Below the pieces are notes generated by a model, which saw only the letters and a list, made by a program, of their open reading frames with translations, was not told the origin of the DNA and did no database searches. Both the position numbers and the translations under genes were made by a program. Of a stretch of 64,000 nt of DNA, positions 9,188 to 18,484 are shown in pieces. Each line of letters begins with the position of its first letter. Position 1 is the stretch's first letter. Origin of the DNA: Enterococcus_D sp050529585 (lineage in GTDB: Bacteria; Bacillota; Bacilli; Lactobacillales; Enterococcaceae); NCBI RefSeq assembly GCF_050529585.1, contig NZ_CP172882.1, positions 930,001-994,000 on the forward strand, written 5' to 3'.

Positions 9188-10299
9188 AAAAAATTTTATT
9201 GATAGCAAACCATCCCAAATATGTATTTAACTTGAGGAAAGAATTGGTAGAAGCACTTTTAAAAAAAGATTATACAGTTGGAATTTGTTGTCCATATGGG
9301 AAAGAAATTGACTATTTTACTGAGTTAGGATGTCAATTTTTTGATAGTAATTTAAATAGACACGGAAAAAGTCTTCCGGAAGAGCTCAAACTTAAAAGTG
9401 AATACGGAAAAGTTATGGATGAATTTCAACCGGATGTTAATCTCCTTTACACTATAAAGCCTAATATTTATGCGGGGTTGGAAGCATCTAAAAGAGGTAT
9501 ACCTTCTATTGCTAATATAACAGGTTTAGGATCGCCATTTCAAAATAATAATCTATTAAAAAAAGTTCTTATTTTGATGTACAGAAGGACATTTAAAAAA
9601 ATTGATACAGTAGTTTTTCAAAATGAAGAAAATCAACACTTTTTTGTGAAGAATAAGATAAAAACAAATCACGAAATTCTTTTGCCTGGCTCAGGAGTTA
9701 ATTTAAAAACTTTTAGTTATCTAGATTATCCTAATAATGATAAAATTAAATTTATTTTTATTTCAAGAATAATGAAGGAAAAAGGGATAGATGAATATCT
9801 CTTTTCAGCTGAAGAGATTATGAGAGAAGTTGACAATGTAGAATTTCACATTGCAGGGTTTATTGACGGTGATTATGAAGAAATAATTCGGTTAAAAGAA
9901 TCAGAAAATATTCTTCAATATCACGGTATGGTAGATAATGTTCAATTGCTGTTGCAAGAAATGGATTGTTTAGTTCTACCTAGTTATCATGAAGGTATGT
10001 CCAATGTTTTATTAGAAGCAGGCGCATCAGGTAGAGGTGTAATTGCCACTAATATAGCAGGATGCAGAGAAATTATTGAACATAATGTTACTGGGTTACT
10101 ATGCCGACCTAGAGATAAAGAAAGTTTAAAGAATGCAATTTTGCATTATTTGAAATTGGGATATAATGAGCGTCAAACTATGGGGAAAGAAGCAAGAAAA
10201 AAAATTTCCCAGGATTTTGATCGTCAGATAGTTGTAAAAAAATATATCGAAAGAATTGAGGAATTATGTTATGAAAGAACTATACCAACAAATTGTTGA
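9184..10299 (+). CDS. glycosyltransferase family 4
   Basis: 371 residues, ATG 9184 in an ATGA overlap with the previous stop. It has a GT-B fold: N-terminal acceptor domain (KKILLIANHPKYVFNLRKEL, YTIKPNIYAG, TGLGSPF) and a C-terminal nucleotide-sugar domain (FIFISRIMKEKGIDE). The donor-binding motif is SYHEGMSNVLLEAGASG, the EX7E signature of retaining GT4 enzymes, followed by GCREII. It is cytoplasmic or membrane-peripheral and probably adds the second sugar to the lipid-linked primer. The N-terminal sequence resembles the CapM/WbpT-type group often found next to 6-deoxyamino-sugar genes. Donor and linkage are not deducible. Confidence 0.87.
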   Translation: MKKILLIANHPKYVFNLRKELVEALLKKDYTVGICCPYGKEIDYFTELGCQFFDSNLNRHGKSLPEELKLKSEYGKVMDEFQPDVNLLYTIKPNIYAGLEASKRGIPSIANITGLGSPFQNNNLLKKVLILMYRRTFKKIDTVVFQNEENQHFFVKNKIKTNHEILLPGSGVNLKTFSYLDYPNNDKIKFIFISRIMKEKGIDEYLFSAEEIMREVDNVEFHIAGFIDGDYEEIIRLKESENILQYHGMVDNVQLLLQEMDCLVLPSYHEGMSNVLLEAGASGRGVIATNIAGCREIIEHNVTGLLCRPRDKESLKNAILHYLKLGYNERQTMGKEARKKISQDFDRQIVVKKYIERIEELCYERTIPTNC

Positions 10300-11581
10300 G
10301 AAAAATGAAAAAATTTCTTTAGTAGGACTAGGTTATGTAGGAATGCCAATCGCGGTAGCTTTTGCAAAAAAAGCCCAAGTAATAGGGTTTGATTTGAATA
10401 AAGAAAAAATTGAATTATATATAAATGGGATAGATCCTACAAAAGAAGTAGGAGATGAAGTAATCAAAAAAACTTCTGTAGAATTCACTTCAGAACCTAG
10501 TGATTTGAGAAATGCAAAATTTCATATTGTTGCTGTACCAACGCCAGTTAACGAAGATCATACACCAGATTTAACTCCTGTTGAATCTGCAAGTCGTATC
10601 GTAGGTCAAAATTTAACAGCGGGATCTATCGTAGTTTTTGAATCAACTGTTTATCCTGGTGTAACTGAAGATATTTGTATACCAATACTTGAAGAAGAAT
10701 CTGGTCTAAAATGCGGAGAAGATTTTAAGGTGGGGTATTCACCTGAACGAATCAATCCGGGTGATAAAATTCATAGACTAGAAACAATTGTTAAAGTGGT
10801 ATCTGGAATGGACAAGGAGTCATTAGACACTATTGCAAAGGTTTATGAATTGGTGGTAGATGCAGGAGTACATAGAGCTGCATCTATAAAAGTTGCTGAA
10901 GCTGCTAAAGTTATTGAAAATTCACAGCGTGATATCAATATTGCTTTCATGAATGAGCTTTCCATGATTTTTCATAAAATGGGAATTGATACAAAAGAAG
11001 TCTTAGAAGCTGCTGGAACCAAATGGAATTTTCTTAATTTTTCTCCTGGTTTAGTTGGCGGTCATTGTATTGGTGTTGATCCATATTATTTAACGCATAA
11101 AGCAGAACAACTAGGATATCATTCACAAATTATTCTAGCTGGACGTCAAATCAATGATGATATGGGGAAAGTCGTTGCTGAGAGTGCAATTAAACTTATG
11201 ATTCGAAATAAAAAGAACGTGGCAGAAGCAAAAGTAGGTATATTTGGATTTACTTTTAAAGAAAATTGTCCAGATACAAGAAATACAAAAGTGATTGATA
11301 TAGTAGACGAATTAAAAGAGTTTAATATAGAGGCTCTTGTATATGATCCTGAAGCTGATGCGCAAGAAGCAGAAAAAATATACGGCATTAAATTTGTTGA
11401 TGAATCAGAGATGAATAATTTAGATTTAATGATTATAGCGGTAAACCATGACTCTTTTGTTCAAAAAGATAATAGTTACTGGTTAGATAAGGTTAATGAT
11501 CAAAAAGTTATTATGGATTTAAAAGGAATGCTAAATAAAACAGACATAGAAGAAAAAAATGTTTCATATTGGAGATTATAA
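10271..11581 (+). CDS. UDP-N-acetyl-hexosamine 6-dehydrogenase (WbpO/TviB-like)
   Basis: 436 residues from ATG 10271 (GAGG at 10259-10262), overlapping the end of the previous gene; a TTG at 10256 is less likely. Nucleotide-sugar dehydrogenase motifs: cofactor loop VGLGYVGMP, VPTPVNEDHTPDL, ESTVYPGVTED, YSPERINPGD, catalytic cysteine region LVGGHCIGVDPYY, and FTFKENCPDTRNTK. The sequence resembles TviB/WbpO-type enzymes that oxidise UDP-GlcNAc or UDP-GalNAc to the uronic acid. Paired with the epimerase encoded next, the likely product is UDP-GalNAcA, giving an acidic polymer. The substrate is inferred from this pairing. Confidence 0.88.
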   Translation: MKELYQQIVEKNEKISLVGLGYVGMPIAVAFAKKAQVIGFDLNKEKIELYINGIDPTKEVGDEVIKKTSVEFTSEPSDLRNAKFHIVAVPTPVNEDHTPDLTPVESASRIVGQNLTAGSIVVFESTVYPGVTEDICIPILEEESGLKCGEDFKVGYSPERINPGDKIHRLETIVKVVSGMDKESLDTIAKVYELVVDAGVHRAASIKVAEAAKVIENSQRDINIAFMNELSMIFHKMGIDTKEVLEAAGTKWNFLNFSPGLVGGHCIGVDPYYLTHKAEQLGYHSQIILAGRQINDDMGKVVAESAIKLMIRNKKNVAEAKVGIFGFTFKENCPDTRNTKVIDIVDELKEFNIEALVYDPEADAQEAEKIYGIKFVDESEMNNLDLMIIAVNHDSFVQKDNSYWLDKVNDQKVIMDLKGMLNKTDIEEKNVSYWRL

Positions 11582-11583
11582 TT

Positions 11584-12561
11584 ATGGGGTATAAGAATGT
11601 TGTTTTTCCAGAAGGTAGTAAATTTCTTGTCACTGGTGGTGCTGGATTTATTGGAAGTAATTTATGTGAAGCATTGCTTGAAATGGGATACAAAGTTCGT
11701 TGCTTAGATAATTTATCTAATGGATTTTATAGGAATATCAAACCATTTATAAGTAACGAAAGTTTTGAGTTTTTCAATGGAACAATAACGGATTACGAAG
11801 TTTGTGATAATGCCTGTAATGGTGTGGACTATGTTTTACACCAAGCTGCATGGGGAAGTGTGCCTAGAAGTATAGAAATGCCTGTGTACTATGAAGAAGT
11901 CAATATTAAAGGAACTGTTAATATGATGGAAGCATCGGTCAAAAATAATGTGAAGAAATTTGTTTATGCATCAAGTTCGTCGGTTTATGGAGATAGTCCA
12001 ACATTACCAAAAGTAGAAGGTGATGAGGGAAATGTTCTCTCGCCATATGCTCTAACAAAAAAAGTTGATGAGGAATATGGGAAAATATACGCTAGATTAT
12101 ATGGTTTAGAAACTGTAGGACTAAGGTATTTTAATGTATTCGGACGTAAACAGAATCCTGATGGAGCTTATGCTGCTGTAATACCTAAATTTATACTATC
12201 TTTATTAAATAATCAATCTCCAGTTATAAATGGTGATGGGAAGACTTCACGTGATTTTACTTATATTGACAATGTAATCGAAGCTAATTTGAAAGCCGCT
12301 ATTTCTGGTAGTAATGTAAGTGGAAATGCATATAATATAGCTGCTGGGGGCAGAATTAGTCTTAATGATTTACATGGAGTAATTTCTGAGTATCTAGGTA
12401 AAAAGAATATAATGCCTATTTATAGAGAAGAAAGAGCAGGAGATATAAAGCACTCAAATGCAAGTATTAGTAATGCAAACAATGATTTGGGTTATAATGC
12501 AAATATTAATTTTTATGATGGAATAAAAAAAACAATAGATTGGTATAAAGAAACTGTTTAA
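11584..12561 (+). CDS. UDP-GlcNAc(A) C4-epimerase (WbpP/TviC-like)
   Basis: 325 residues; ATG 11584 lies 9 bases after GGAG, immediately after the dehydrogenase stop, so the in-frame TTG at 11569 is not needed. Extended SDR features: VTGGAGFIGSNL, LHQAAWGSVPRS, ASSSSVYGDSP, the catalytic YALTKKVDEEY (Tyr-x-x-x-Lys), RYFNVFGRKQNPDGAYAAVI and DGKTSRDFTYIDNV. These fit the WbpP/TviC group that interconverts N-acetylated gluco and galacto nucleotide sugars. The gene pair with the 6-dehydrogenase is the Vi-antigen-type route to GalNAcA. It is cytoplasmic, full length, with no missing residue. Confidence 0.87.
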   Translation: MGYKNVVFPEGSKFLVTGGAGFIGSNLCEALLEMGYKVRCLDNLSNGFYRNIKPFISNESFEFFNGTITDYEVCDNACNGVDYVLHQAAWGSVPRSIEMPVYYEEVNIKGTVNMMEASVKNNVKKFVYASSSSVYGDSPTLPKVEGDEGNVLSPYALTKKVDEEYGKIYARLYGLETVGLRYFNVFGRKQNPDGAYAAVIPKFILSLLNNQSPVINGDGKTSRDFTYIDNVIEANLKAAISGSNVSGNAYNIAAGGRISLNDLHGVISEYLGKKNIMPIYREERAGDIKHSNASISNANNDLGYNANINFYDGIKKTIDWYKETV

Positions 12562-12573
12562 TGGTGAAATAAG

Positions 12574-13668
12574 ATGAAAATTTTGTTTGTTGCGCCCAAT
12601 TTGAATGCAGGTGGTGCAGAGAAAGTCTTTGTTACAATAGTAAATAATCTTTCTGAAATCGGATATAATTGTGAAGTAATATTACTTAAAAAAGAAGGTA
12701 AACTTTTAGATCGTTTATCTGAAGATATTGTTGTTCATGATGTTGGAAATGGCAATATAATTTATAAATTATTTGCTTTAAAAAAATTAATTTCTGAGAA
12801 ATCACCAGATTTAGTATTTTCTATTATTGGACATGTTAACGTAATGTTAGCTTTTCTAAAATTCTTTTTCTTTAGAAGACTTAGGTTTGTTGCAAGAGAA
12901 AACGCAGTACATTCAGTATGGTTTAAACAAGATATAAATCTTAAGAAAAAAATTCTACTTATTTTGTATAAAATCCTACTTAAAAAACTTGACTTAGTTA
13001 TTGTACAAACTGAATTTATGAAAACTGATGTAATTAATATGTTTAGATTGAAAGAAAGTCAAGTCGTAGTAATCTCAAACCCTATAGATTTTGAACAAAT
13101 AGACTATCTTAAAAATCAACCTCTTGATAATGAGATTTTATGGGATGAAAGCAAAGAGCATATTATAGCTGTTGGAAGATTGGAGGATGTGAAGGATTAT
13201 CCACGAATGATTCAAATGATGAAAAAAATTCCAGATAATTTTGTCTTAGATATTTTTGGAATAGGTAAAGAAAACAAAAATTTAAAAACTCTTATATATG
13301 AAATCAATGTTGAAGATAAAGTTTTTCTACATGGATATAATAGAAATGTTTATAAATACATGACTAACTCTGAATTTTTAATAATCACATCTAAGCGAGA
13401 ATCATTTCCAAATGTTGTTATTGAAGCTAATGCCTGTAGCATTCCAGCTCTTAGTTTAAACATACCCGGTGGAATTAGCGAAGTTATAAGTATTGATAAT
13501 ATAAATGGCAAGATATTTGATAAAGAATGTGAGTTGGAAAACTTTATAAAAAATGGCGAATTTAAATATTTCTCAAAAAGTAAAATAAGAGATTTTGCGG
13601 AAGAAAACTTTTCAATATCTGATTTTATGGATAAAATATTAAAAGTTATCATAAGCAAAGGAGATTGA
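12574..13668 (+). CDS. glycosyltransferase family 4
   Basis: 364 residues, ATG 12574. N-terminal PNLNAGGAEKVFVTIVNNL is the acceptor-domain glycine loop of GT4 enzymes; the donor domain shows VGRLEDVKDYPRMIQMMKKI and TSKRESFPNVVIEANACSIP (EX7E), followed by GGISEVI. Several hydrophobic stretches around residues 85-150 may bind the membrane surface. Base composition is strongly A/T-rich, as in the flanking serotype-specific genes. It overlaps the polymerase region closely, consistent with one transcript. It should add one sugar of the repeat unit; only two classical GTs besides the priming enzyme are present, so a short repeat of about three sugars is the simplest inference. Confidence 0.85.
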   Translation: MKILFVAPNLNAGGAEKVFVTIVNNLSEIGYNCEVILLKKEGKLLDRLSEDIVVHDVGNGNIIYKLFALKKLISEKSPDLVFSIIGHVNVMLAFLKFFFFRRLRFVARENAVHSVWFKQDINLKKKILLILYKILLKKLDLVIVQTEFMKTDVINMFRLKESQVVVISNPIDFEQIDYLKNQPLDNEILWDESKEHIIAVGRLEDVKDYPRMIQMMKKIPDNFVLDIFGIGKENKNLKTLIYEINVEDKVFLHGYNRNVYKYMTNSEFLIITSKRESFPNVVIEANACSIPALSLNIPGGISEVISIDNINGKIFDKECELENFIKNGEFKYFSKSKIRDFAEENFSISDFMDKILKVIISKGD

Positions 13669-13670
13669 AG

Positions 13671-14945
13671 ATGATTTGGGTTTACTATATCTTTGTTTTA
13701 ATTAATTTATTTATATTGTTAACGAAGAAACAAAAATTCACTTTTGTTGATTTATATTATATATCTTCTTTGTTTTATTATCTCAATGCATTCTTCGGAG
13801 AAATATATAGTTTGCACAGTTTAAGATTTCCTATTCCCTTAGAAATTAATAATACAACTTATATATTGTTATGGCTTAATCAAATAATAATATTGATGTT
13901 TTATGTCATTCCAAGGAGATATAATAAGAATCTTATATATGAAGAACCAAAAATGAATTATAATTTAGTTTCTTCTTATAAAATTGTAGTGTTGTTTTTA
14001 TTCATTGCTGCTTTGTTTTTTACTATTGATATGAATTTGTTTACAAGGGTTGAGTTTAACAAAAGTGAACTATTACAAGATTCTAGCTTCATCGAAACAT
14101 ATTTTAAGTATGGATCATTTTATTTTTTTGTTAGTGGATTGTATCTATGGAAAGAATTAAACTCAGTATGGAAAGTCTTAGCGATTTATCCACTAATTGT
14201 AACATTTCTAATGGGCCATCGCTCATTTATAGTACTTTCCTTAATTGCCTTCTTTATTATTTATATAAATAAGAATATAAATAAAAATAACTTGATTACC
14301 TTTTTGAAAAAAAACAGAAAAATTATTATTGCTGCTTTATTTTTAATAAGTTTTGTTTACATTATAAAAGGAGTTTCTGGAGCACTATTTGTTGGAGATA
14401 CTGAATTAGTAAAAGAAAGATTATCTTCTCCGAGTTACTACTTTGATAGCTTTAAAATGAGCGAATCTAATATAATACTAAATCATATAAATTACGTTGT
14501 TTCGTATGGTTTAGATATAAGTAAAAGTACTTATACTGGTATTTTGTCTTTATTAATACCATTCATAGGAAGATTTTTTCAGATAGAGTCGTTCAATTCA
14601 TTTTTACAAGCATCATTTTATCCTGAGTATAATCCAGGGACTTTAGGCAATTCTTTCATAGCAGAAGCGTATGCGCAAGGAAGTATTATATTAGTTGTAT
14701 TTTTGATTATTATATTGTTAACTTTCGCTAATGTTTTTTTTAAATTAACAGTTTCACCAAAAACGTCTTTATTTCTGAGAACATGGGCAATGACGGTCGG
14801 GATAGAATGTGCATTCTATATTCATAGAAATAGTTTGTATACTTTCTTTGTTCGATTAAGGGTGTATTTGTATCTGACTATACTATTTTATCTAATATAT
14901 ACTTGCTACAATATTTTTAAGCAAACATTAACAAAAAGGAGATAA
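13671..14945 (+). CDS. O-antigen/capsule polymerase (Wzy-like)
   Basis: 424 residues from ATG 13671, 7 bases after AAAGGAG; the in-frame TTG at 13665 overlaps the previous stop and is less likely. The protein is almost entirely hydrophobic, with roughly 10-12 membrane segments and one larger loop around residues 230-320 (KERLSSPSYYFDSFKMSES), as expected for Wzy polymerases. GTLGNSFIAEAYAQGS near residue 325 resembles the conserved C-terminal loop of oligosaccharide repeat-unit polymerases. Wzy proteins join repeat units at the outer face of the membrane. Identification rests on topology plus position between glycosyltransferase and flippase. Confidence 0.8.
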   Translation: MIWVYYIFVLINLFILLTKKQKFTFVDLYYISSLFYYLNAFFGEIYSLHSLRFPIPLEINNTTYILLWLNQIIILMFYVIPRRYNKNLIYEEPKMNYNLVSSYKIVVLFLFIAALFFTIDMNLFTRVEFNKSELLQDSSFIETYFKYGSFYFFVSGLYLWKELNSVWKVLAIYPLIVTFLMGHRSFIVLSLIAFFIIYINKNINKNNLITFLKKNRKIIIAALFLISFVYIIKGVSGALFVGDTELVKERLSSPSYYFDSFKMSESNIILNHINYVVSYGLDISKSTYTGILSLLIPFIGRFFQIESFNSFLQASFYPEYNPGTLGNSFIAEAYAQGSIILVVFLIIILLTFANVFFKLTVSPKTSLFLRTWAMTVGIECAFYIHRNSLYTFFVRLRVYLYLTILFYLIYTCYNIFKQTLTKRR

Positions 14946-14949
14946 CGTA

Positions 14950-16428
14950 TTGAAGAGTATTAATGAGGATATCGCTTTTGCAACTAAGTGGGCTGGGACT
15001 GCTGAGGTTATGGCTAAATTAGTTACTCCTATTTCTAATATGATTTTAGCTCGTGTACTAACTCCTGAAATTTTTGGTATTGTTGCTACAATAACAATGG
15101 TGAATAGTTTTGCTGATATTTTTTCGGATGCAGGATTTCAGAAATTTTTGATTCAGCATGAATTCTCAACTAAAGAAAAACTTTATAAATCGACAAATGT
15201 AGCTTTTATTACAAATCTAGCTATTTCTATCTTGGCGTGGCTTATTATTTTTCTATTTAGAAATAATATAGCAAATATAATAGGCATTCAGGGCTTGGGA
15301 AATGTTTTAGCAATTAGTTGTTTAACATTACCACTGACATCTTTTTCAAGTATCCAAATAGCACTATTTAAAAGAAACTTTGATTTCAAAAAATTATTTT
15401 ATGCTCGTTTTGTTGGAATTTTAACTCCATTTTTTGTAACAGTACCATTAGCTTTCGTTTATAAGAACTATTGGGCAATGATTATTGGTACGTTGATAGG
15501 ACAACTTTTCAATGCTTTAATATTAACTTTTTTATCTGATTGGAAACCAAGATTTTATTATAATTTCCACAAACTAAAAGAAATGTTATCTTTTAGTTTG
15601 TGGACATTATGTGAATCATTACTTAGTTGGCTAGGAAATTACGGAGGAATATTTGTAATTGGGATATACTTATCTAATTACTATTTGGGTCTTTATAGAA
15701 CTTCAATTAATATATCAAATTCTATTCTTTCTATAATAATTTCTTCAACATTACCTGTTTTGTTTTCATCACTATCAAGATTGAATAATGAAAGAAAACA
15801 TTTTTTTACTGTATATTATGATTTTCAAAAGAACATTGGTCTTATTCTTATACCTCTAGGTACGGGAATATTCTTATATAGAGATTTAGTAACAGGTATT
15901 TTATTAGGGGATCAATGGCATGAAGCAGCTAATTTTATAGGGATTTGGAGTTTAGCAAATGTTTTCAAATTGCTATTAAGTTCGTACTGTTTAGAAGCAT
16001 TTAGAGCAATTGGTAAACCTAAGATATCTGTCTTTATTCAAATGCTGCAAATATTAGTTATGTTACCATTGCTATATTGGGGAGCACAACAAAATTTTCA
16101 AATATTATACTTGATAAGAAGTTCGATATGCATTATATTAATAATTTTTTCACTTATAACTTGGAATGTTATTTTTAAGCAAAACTCTTTAAAACAAATT
16201 TTAAATATTTCTCCTTATATAATATCATCTATCATTATGTATTTTATTGGAACATTATTGCAAGTGATTTCTAACTCTTATATTTGGAGTTTTGTTAGTA
16301 TTGTATTACTAATAGTTGTTTATTTCGTTATTTTAACAACTTTTTTTAAAGAAGACAGAAAGAAAACTGTTAAACTTTTAAACTCTTTTTATTTTAAAAT
16401 AAAGAAAAGGACGATGAATGGAAAATGA
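14950..16428 (+). CDS. lipid-linked repeat-unit flippase (Wzx-like, MOP superfamily)
   Basis: 492 residues. The start is TTG 14950, 8 bases after AAGGAG at 14936-14941. About 12-14 membrane segments spread evenly, and the N-terminus has the polysaccharide-transporter pattern KWAGTAEVMAKLVTPISNMILARVLTPE split by SPEIFGIVATITM-like text (ARVLTPEIFGIVATITMVNS). Members export undecaprenyl-linked repeat units from the cytoplasmic side for Wzy polymerisation. GNYGGIFVIGIYLSNYYLGLY in the middle is typical of the LPS/teichuronic-acid branch. It ends with an ATGA overlap with the acyltransferase gene. Full length for the family. Confidence 0.88.
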   Translation: MKSINEDIAFATKWAGTAEVMAKLVTPISNMILARVLTPEIFGIVATITMVNSFADIFSDAGFQKFLIQHEFSTKEKLYKSTNVAFITNLAISILAWLIIFLFRNNIANIIGIQGLGNVLAISCLTLPLTSFSSIQIALFKRNFDFKKLFYARFVGILTPFFVTVPLAFVYKNYWAMIIGTLIGQLFNALILTFLSDWKPRFYYNFHKLKEMLSFSLWTLCESLLSWLGNYGGIFVIGIYLSNYYLGLYRTSINISNSILSIIISSTLPVLFSSLSRLNNERKHFFTVYYDFQKNIGLILIPLGTGIFLYRDLVTGILLGDQWHEAANFIGIWSLANVFKLLLSSYCLEAFRAIGKPKISVFIQMLQILVMLPLLYWGAQQNFQILYLIRSSICIILIIFSLITWNVIFKQNSLKQILNISPYIISSIIMYFIGTLLQVISNSYIWSFVSIVLLIVVYFVILTTFFKEDRKKTVKLLNSFYFKIKKRTMNGK

Positions 16429-16946
16429 TGAGAACTTTAAGGAAGATTATTTCTATTTTTCAATCTCCTGAGATTTTTGCAAGAAAACAAGGAGTAACAG
16501 TAGGTAATGGTTGTAGTATAATGACAAAAAATTTTGGATCGGAACCCTATTTAATAAATATTGGAGATAATGTACAAGTAACTAAGGGAGTATCTTTTTT
16601 TACCCATGGTGGTGCATGGTTATTAAGAATGGAAAACCCTAATTTTGATTTTTTTGGTAAAATAGTTATAAAAAATAATGTTTATATAGGTAATAACACT
16701 CTGCTAATGCCGGGAATCACGATTGAAGATAATGTTATAGTAGGTGCAGGTAGTGTTGTAACAAAATCGGTTCCCACCGGTAAAATTGTGGCTGGTAATC
16801 CTGCAAAAATTATTGGAGAATATAGTGACTATAAATCGAGGATGGATAAATATAATTTGAATACTAAAATTATGAATTTTGATGAAAAAAAGAAATTTCT
16901 TTTATCATTGGACGAAAGCAATTTTATTTCAAAAAAGTTTATGTAA
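16425..16946 (+). CDS. hexapeptide-repeat acyltransferase
   Basis: 173 residues from ATG 16425, overlapping the flippase stop. The C-terminal half is a left-handed beta helix: repeats such as IVIKNNVYIGNNTLLMPGI and IEDNVIVGAGSVVTKSVP, ending in the typical IVAGNPAKIIGEY cap. FFTHGGAW supplies the histidine usually involved in catalysis in this family (maltose O-acetyltransferase / CapG-like). It most likely O-acetylates a sugar of the repeat unit. It is the last gene of the operon; a hairpin follows about 90 bases later. Donor and site are not deducible. Confidence 0.87.
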   Translation: MMRTLRKIISIFQSPEIFARKQGVTVGNGCSIMTKNFGSEPYLINIGDNVQVTKGVSFFTHGGAWLLRMENPNFDFFGKIVIKNNVYIGNNTLLMPGITIEDNVIVGAGSVVTKSVPTGKIVAGNPAKIIGEYSDYKSRMDKYNLNTKIMNFDEKKKFLLSLDESNFISKKFM

Positions 16947-17035
16947 ACACTCATTAAGATGATTATGAAGAAGAGAACCAGATACTATCTGTACCAATTA
17001 TTTAAGGTATCAATTGATAAATATGTTAATTCTAG

Positions 17036-17066
17036 AATGATTGTTAAAATGGAACAATCATTTTTC
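17036..17066 (+). terminator. likely terminator of the capsule operon
   Basis: A 10-bp perfect stem (AATGATTGTT / AACAATCATT) with a 7-base loop followed by TTTTC. It lies about 90 bases past the acyltransferase stop, the first such structure after the operon. Confidence 0.6.
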
Positions 17067-17311
17067 AAAAATCTGTATTACCTCCGTACATTCTTTATGG
17101 GAAAACATATGGGCTTTCATTCTGAGCTCACTTTTTAGTTCAAGATTATGTCAGCACCCCTCAATCCATAATTTTCAAACTGCTCTTTGTAATAGAAAAA
17201 GTTGTATCCTTATAATGATTGTTATTCAATTGTCCATTATATGATATTGTGAACAAAAATCGAAAACTATTGTTTGGAATGTTTATTTTTTTATCAGTAA
17301 TAATTACTGGA

Positions 17312-17650
17312 TTAAAAAAATTTCTTATTCCTCAAACCACTTTCAATCGTCTGCTCAATCTGATTCCATTTTTTACGTGGAAGATAGATCTCAATTTTCA
17401 CAAATTCTAACTTATCAATTAATTCAGAAGTTAAATTATCTATCTGTTGATTCTCCATTTTTTGTAATTGAAGTAAAATCAATAATTGCGCCTCCAGAGT
17501 AAATAAATGCATCATTTCGCAAATTTCTTCTACACCATCTAAGTTAGTTAGAAGTACATTTTGCAGATAAAGAAAGAAAAAATCATATTTATTTTTATCA
17601 GGTAAAATTTCTTCAGTTTTGAGTTTGGTTAAATCGGTTAATGTATACAA
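17312..17650 (-). CDS. hypothetical protein, 112 residues
   Basis: An open minus-strand frame from a TTG at 17650, with AAGGAAG about 8 bases upstream. The product is rich in Leu, Glu, Asn and Lys, predicted mostly helical (EEICEMMHLFTLEAQLLIL; NLTSELIDKLEFVKIEIYLP), with no membrane segment or known motif. It lies in an otherwise decayed region, opposite to the capsule genes. I do not recognise it. The composition looks like a real coding sequence rather than a random AT-rich frame, but it could equally be the remnant of a mobile element gene. Confidence 0.4.
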   Translation of the reverse strand: MYTLTDLTKLKTEEILPDKNKYDFFFLYLQNVLLTNLDGVEEICEMMHLFTLEAQLLILLQLQKMENQQIDNLTSELIDKLEFVKIEIYLPRKKWNQIEQTIESGLRNKKFF

Positions 17651-17883
17651 ATTATTTTCTTCCTTATCTAAAAATCAATTTTTTTGTTTTTGTATACTTA
17701 TTCTAACAATATTTAAAATACGGTCAAATTAAAGGCTCTGAGAACAAAGTAATTTTTTGTTGAATATTTTTTCAAGGATACGTAAAAAAAATTTGATCTA
17801 TTACATTTTGTCGGTACAATCACACAAAAATATTTGATGTCGTCAGTTTTACTACTGATTTCCGTGTGTATCGTTAGTTTTAG

Positions 17884-17923
17884 GATGCCCTCACCATTTG
17901 TTTTTATGAATGGTGAGGGCATC
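17884..17923. repeat. 15-bp inverted repeat (hairpin)
   Basis: Perfect 15-bp arms (GATGCCCTCACCATT at 17884-17898 and its complement at 17909-17923) around a 10-base loop. There is no T-run on either side, so it is not an obvious terminator. It is notably GC-rich for its surroundings and may be an end or hairpin of a lost mobile element. Confidence 0.6.
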
Positions 17924-17929
17924 ACGTGC

Positions 17930-18484
17930 TTGTTAATAAGAAATCTAGACGGATGAAGTCTATAGGAGTTTTCTACAAGTTGTGCGAGGAGGGTAGACAC
18001 GGGTTTGAATCCAACCTTAGCTTGTGCCGTATCTAACCCCTCTGTGGAAAAATTTGTAATGGTCTATTTCAAGACCTATGGGGTAAAGACAAATTTCAAT
18101 CGAGCAGCTAAATAAGTATGAAAAAAATTAAAATGAAGAAAAACTGATTTCCCTGATATTAACTTATATGAAAAAGCGTAAACCATTGCCTATTTATAGA
18201 GATTGTTCTAATCATAGAGATTGGCTTTATGTAAATTATTTTTTTCGTGCGTCTACTTGTTCTGAATAAAGGTGAGTCATGGAAATTTATAATGTAATCA
18301 GTCTCCAGAAAATGACCATCTCCTTAAGATTGATTACCTAAAGCAGTATGATCAATATAGATGTGTGCGCACAGAATTCGTAGACGGCTACCTAGGTCAT
18401 AACCAGAGATATGAGGTAGGACTCTTTTGGGGAAATCAGTTTGATCTTTTACTGTCTCAAAATTACTTGTTAACGTTAGTTTAA
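17930..18484 (+). pseudogene. decayed coding remnants of unknown origin
   Basis: Several short plus-strand stretches read like protein but lack starts and are broken by stops: about 17950-18030 (RRMKSIGVFYKLCEEGRHGF), 18052-18114 (FVMVYFKTYGVKTNFNRAAK), 18164-18268 (PIYRDCSNHRDWLYVNYFF) and 18293-18484 (SPENDHLLKIDYLKQYDQYR onwards, about 62 codons). Composition is less A/T-rich than the surrounding spacer. They look like a shredded gene, possibly a transposase, but I cannot assign a family. The rest of 16947-19094 shows nothing more than AT-rich spacer. Confidence 0.35.

Noticed and set aside
17935..18070. String resembling a tRNA TPsiC arm (GGGTTTGAATCC)
   Set aside because: No acceptor, D or anticodon arms can be folded around it.
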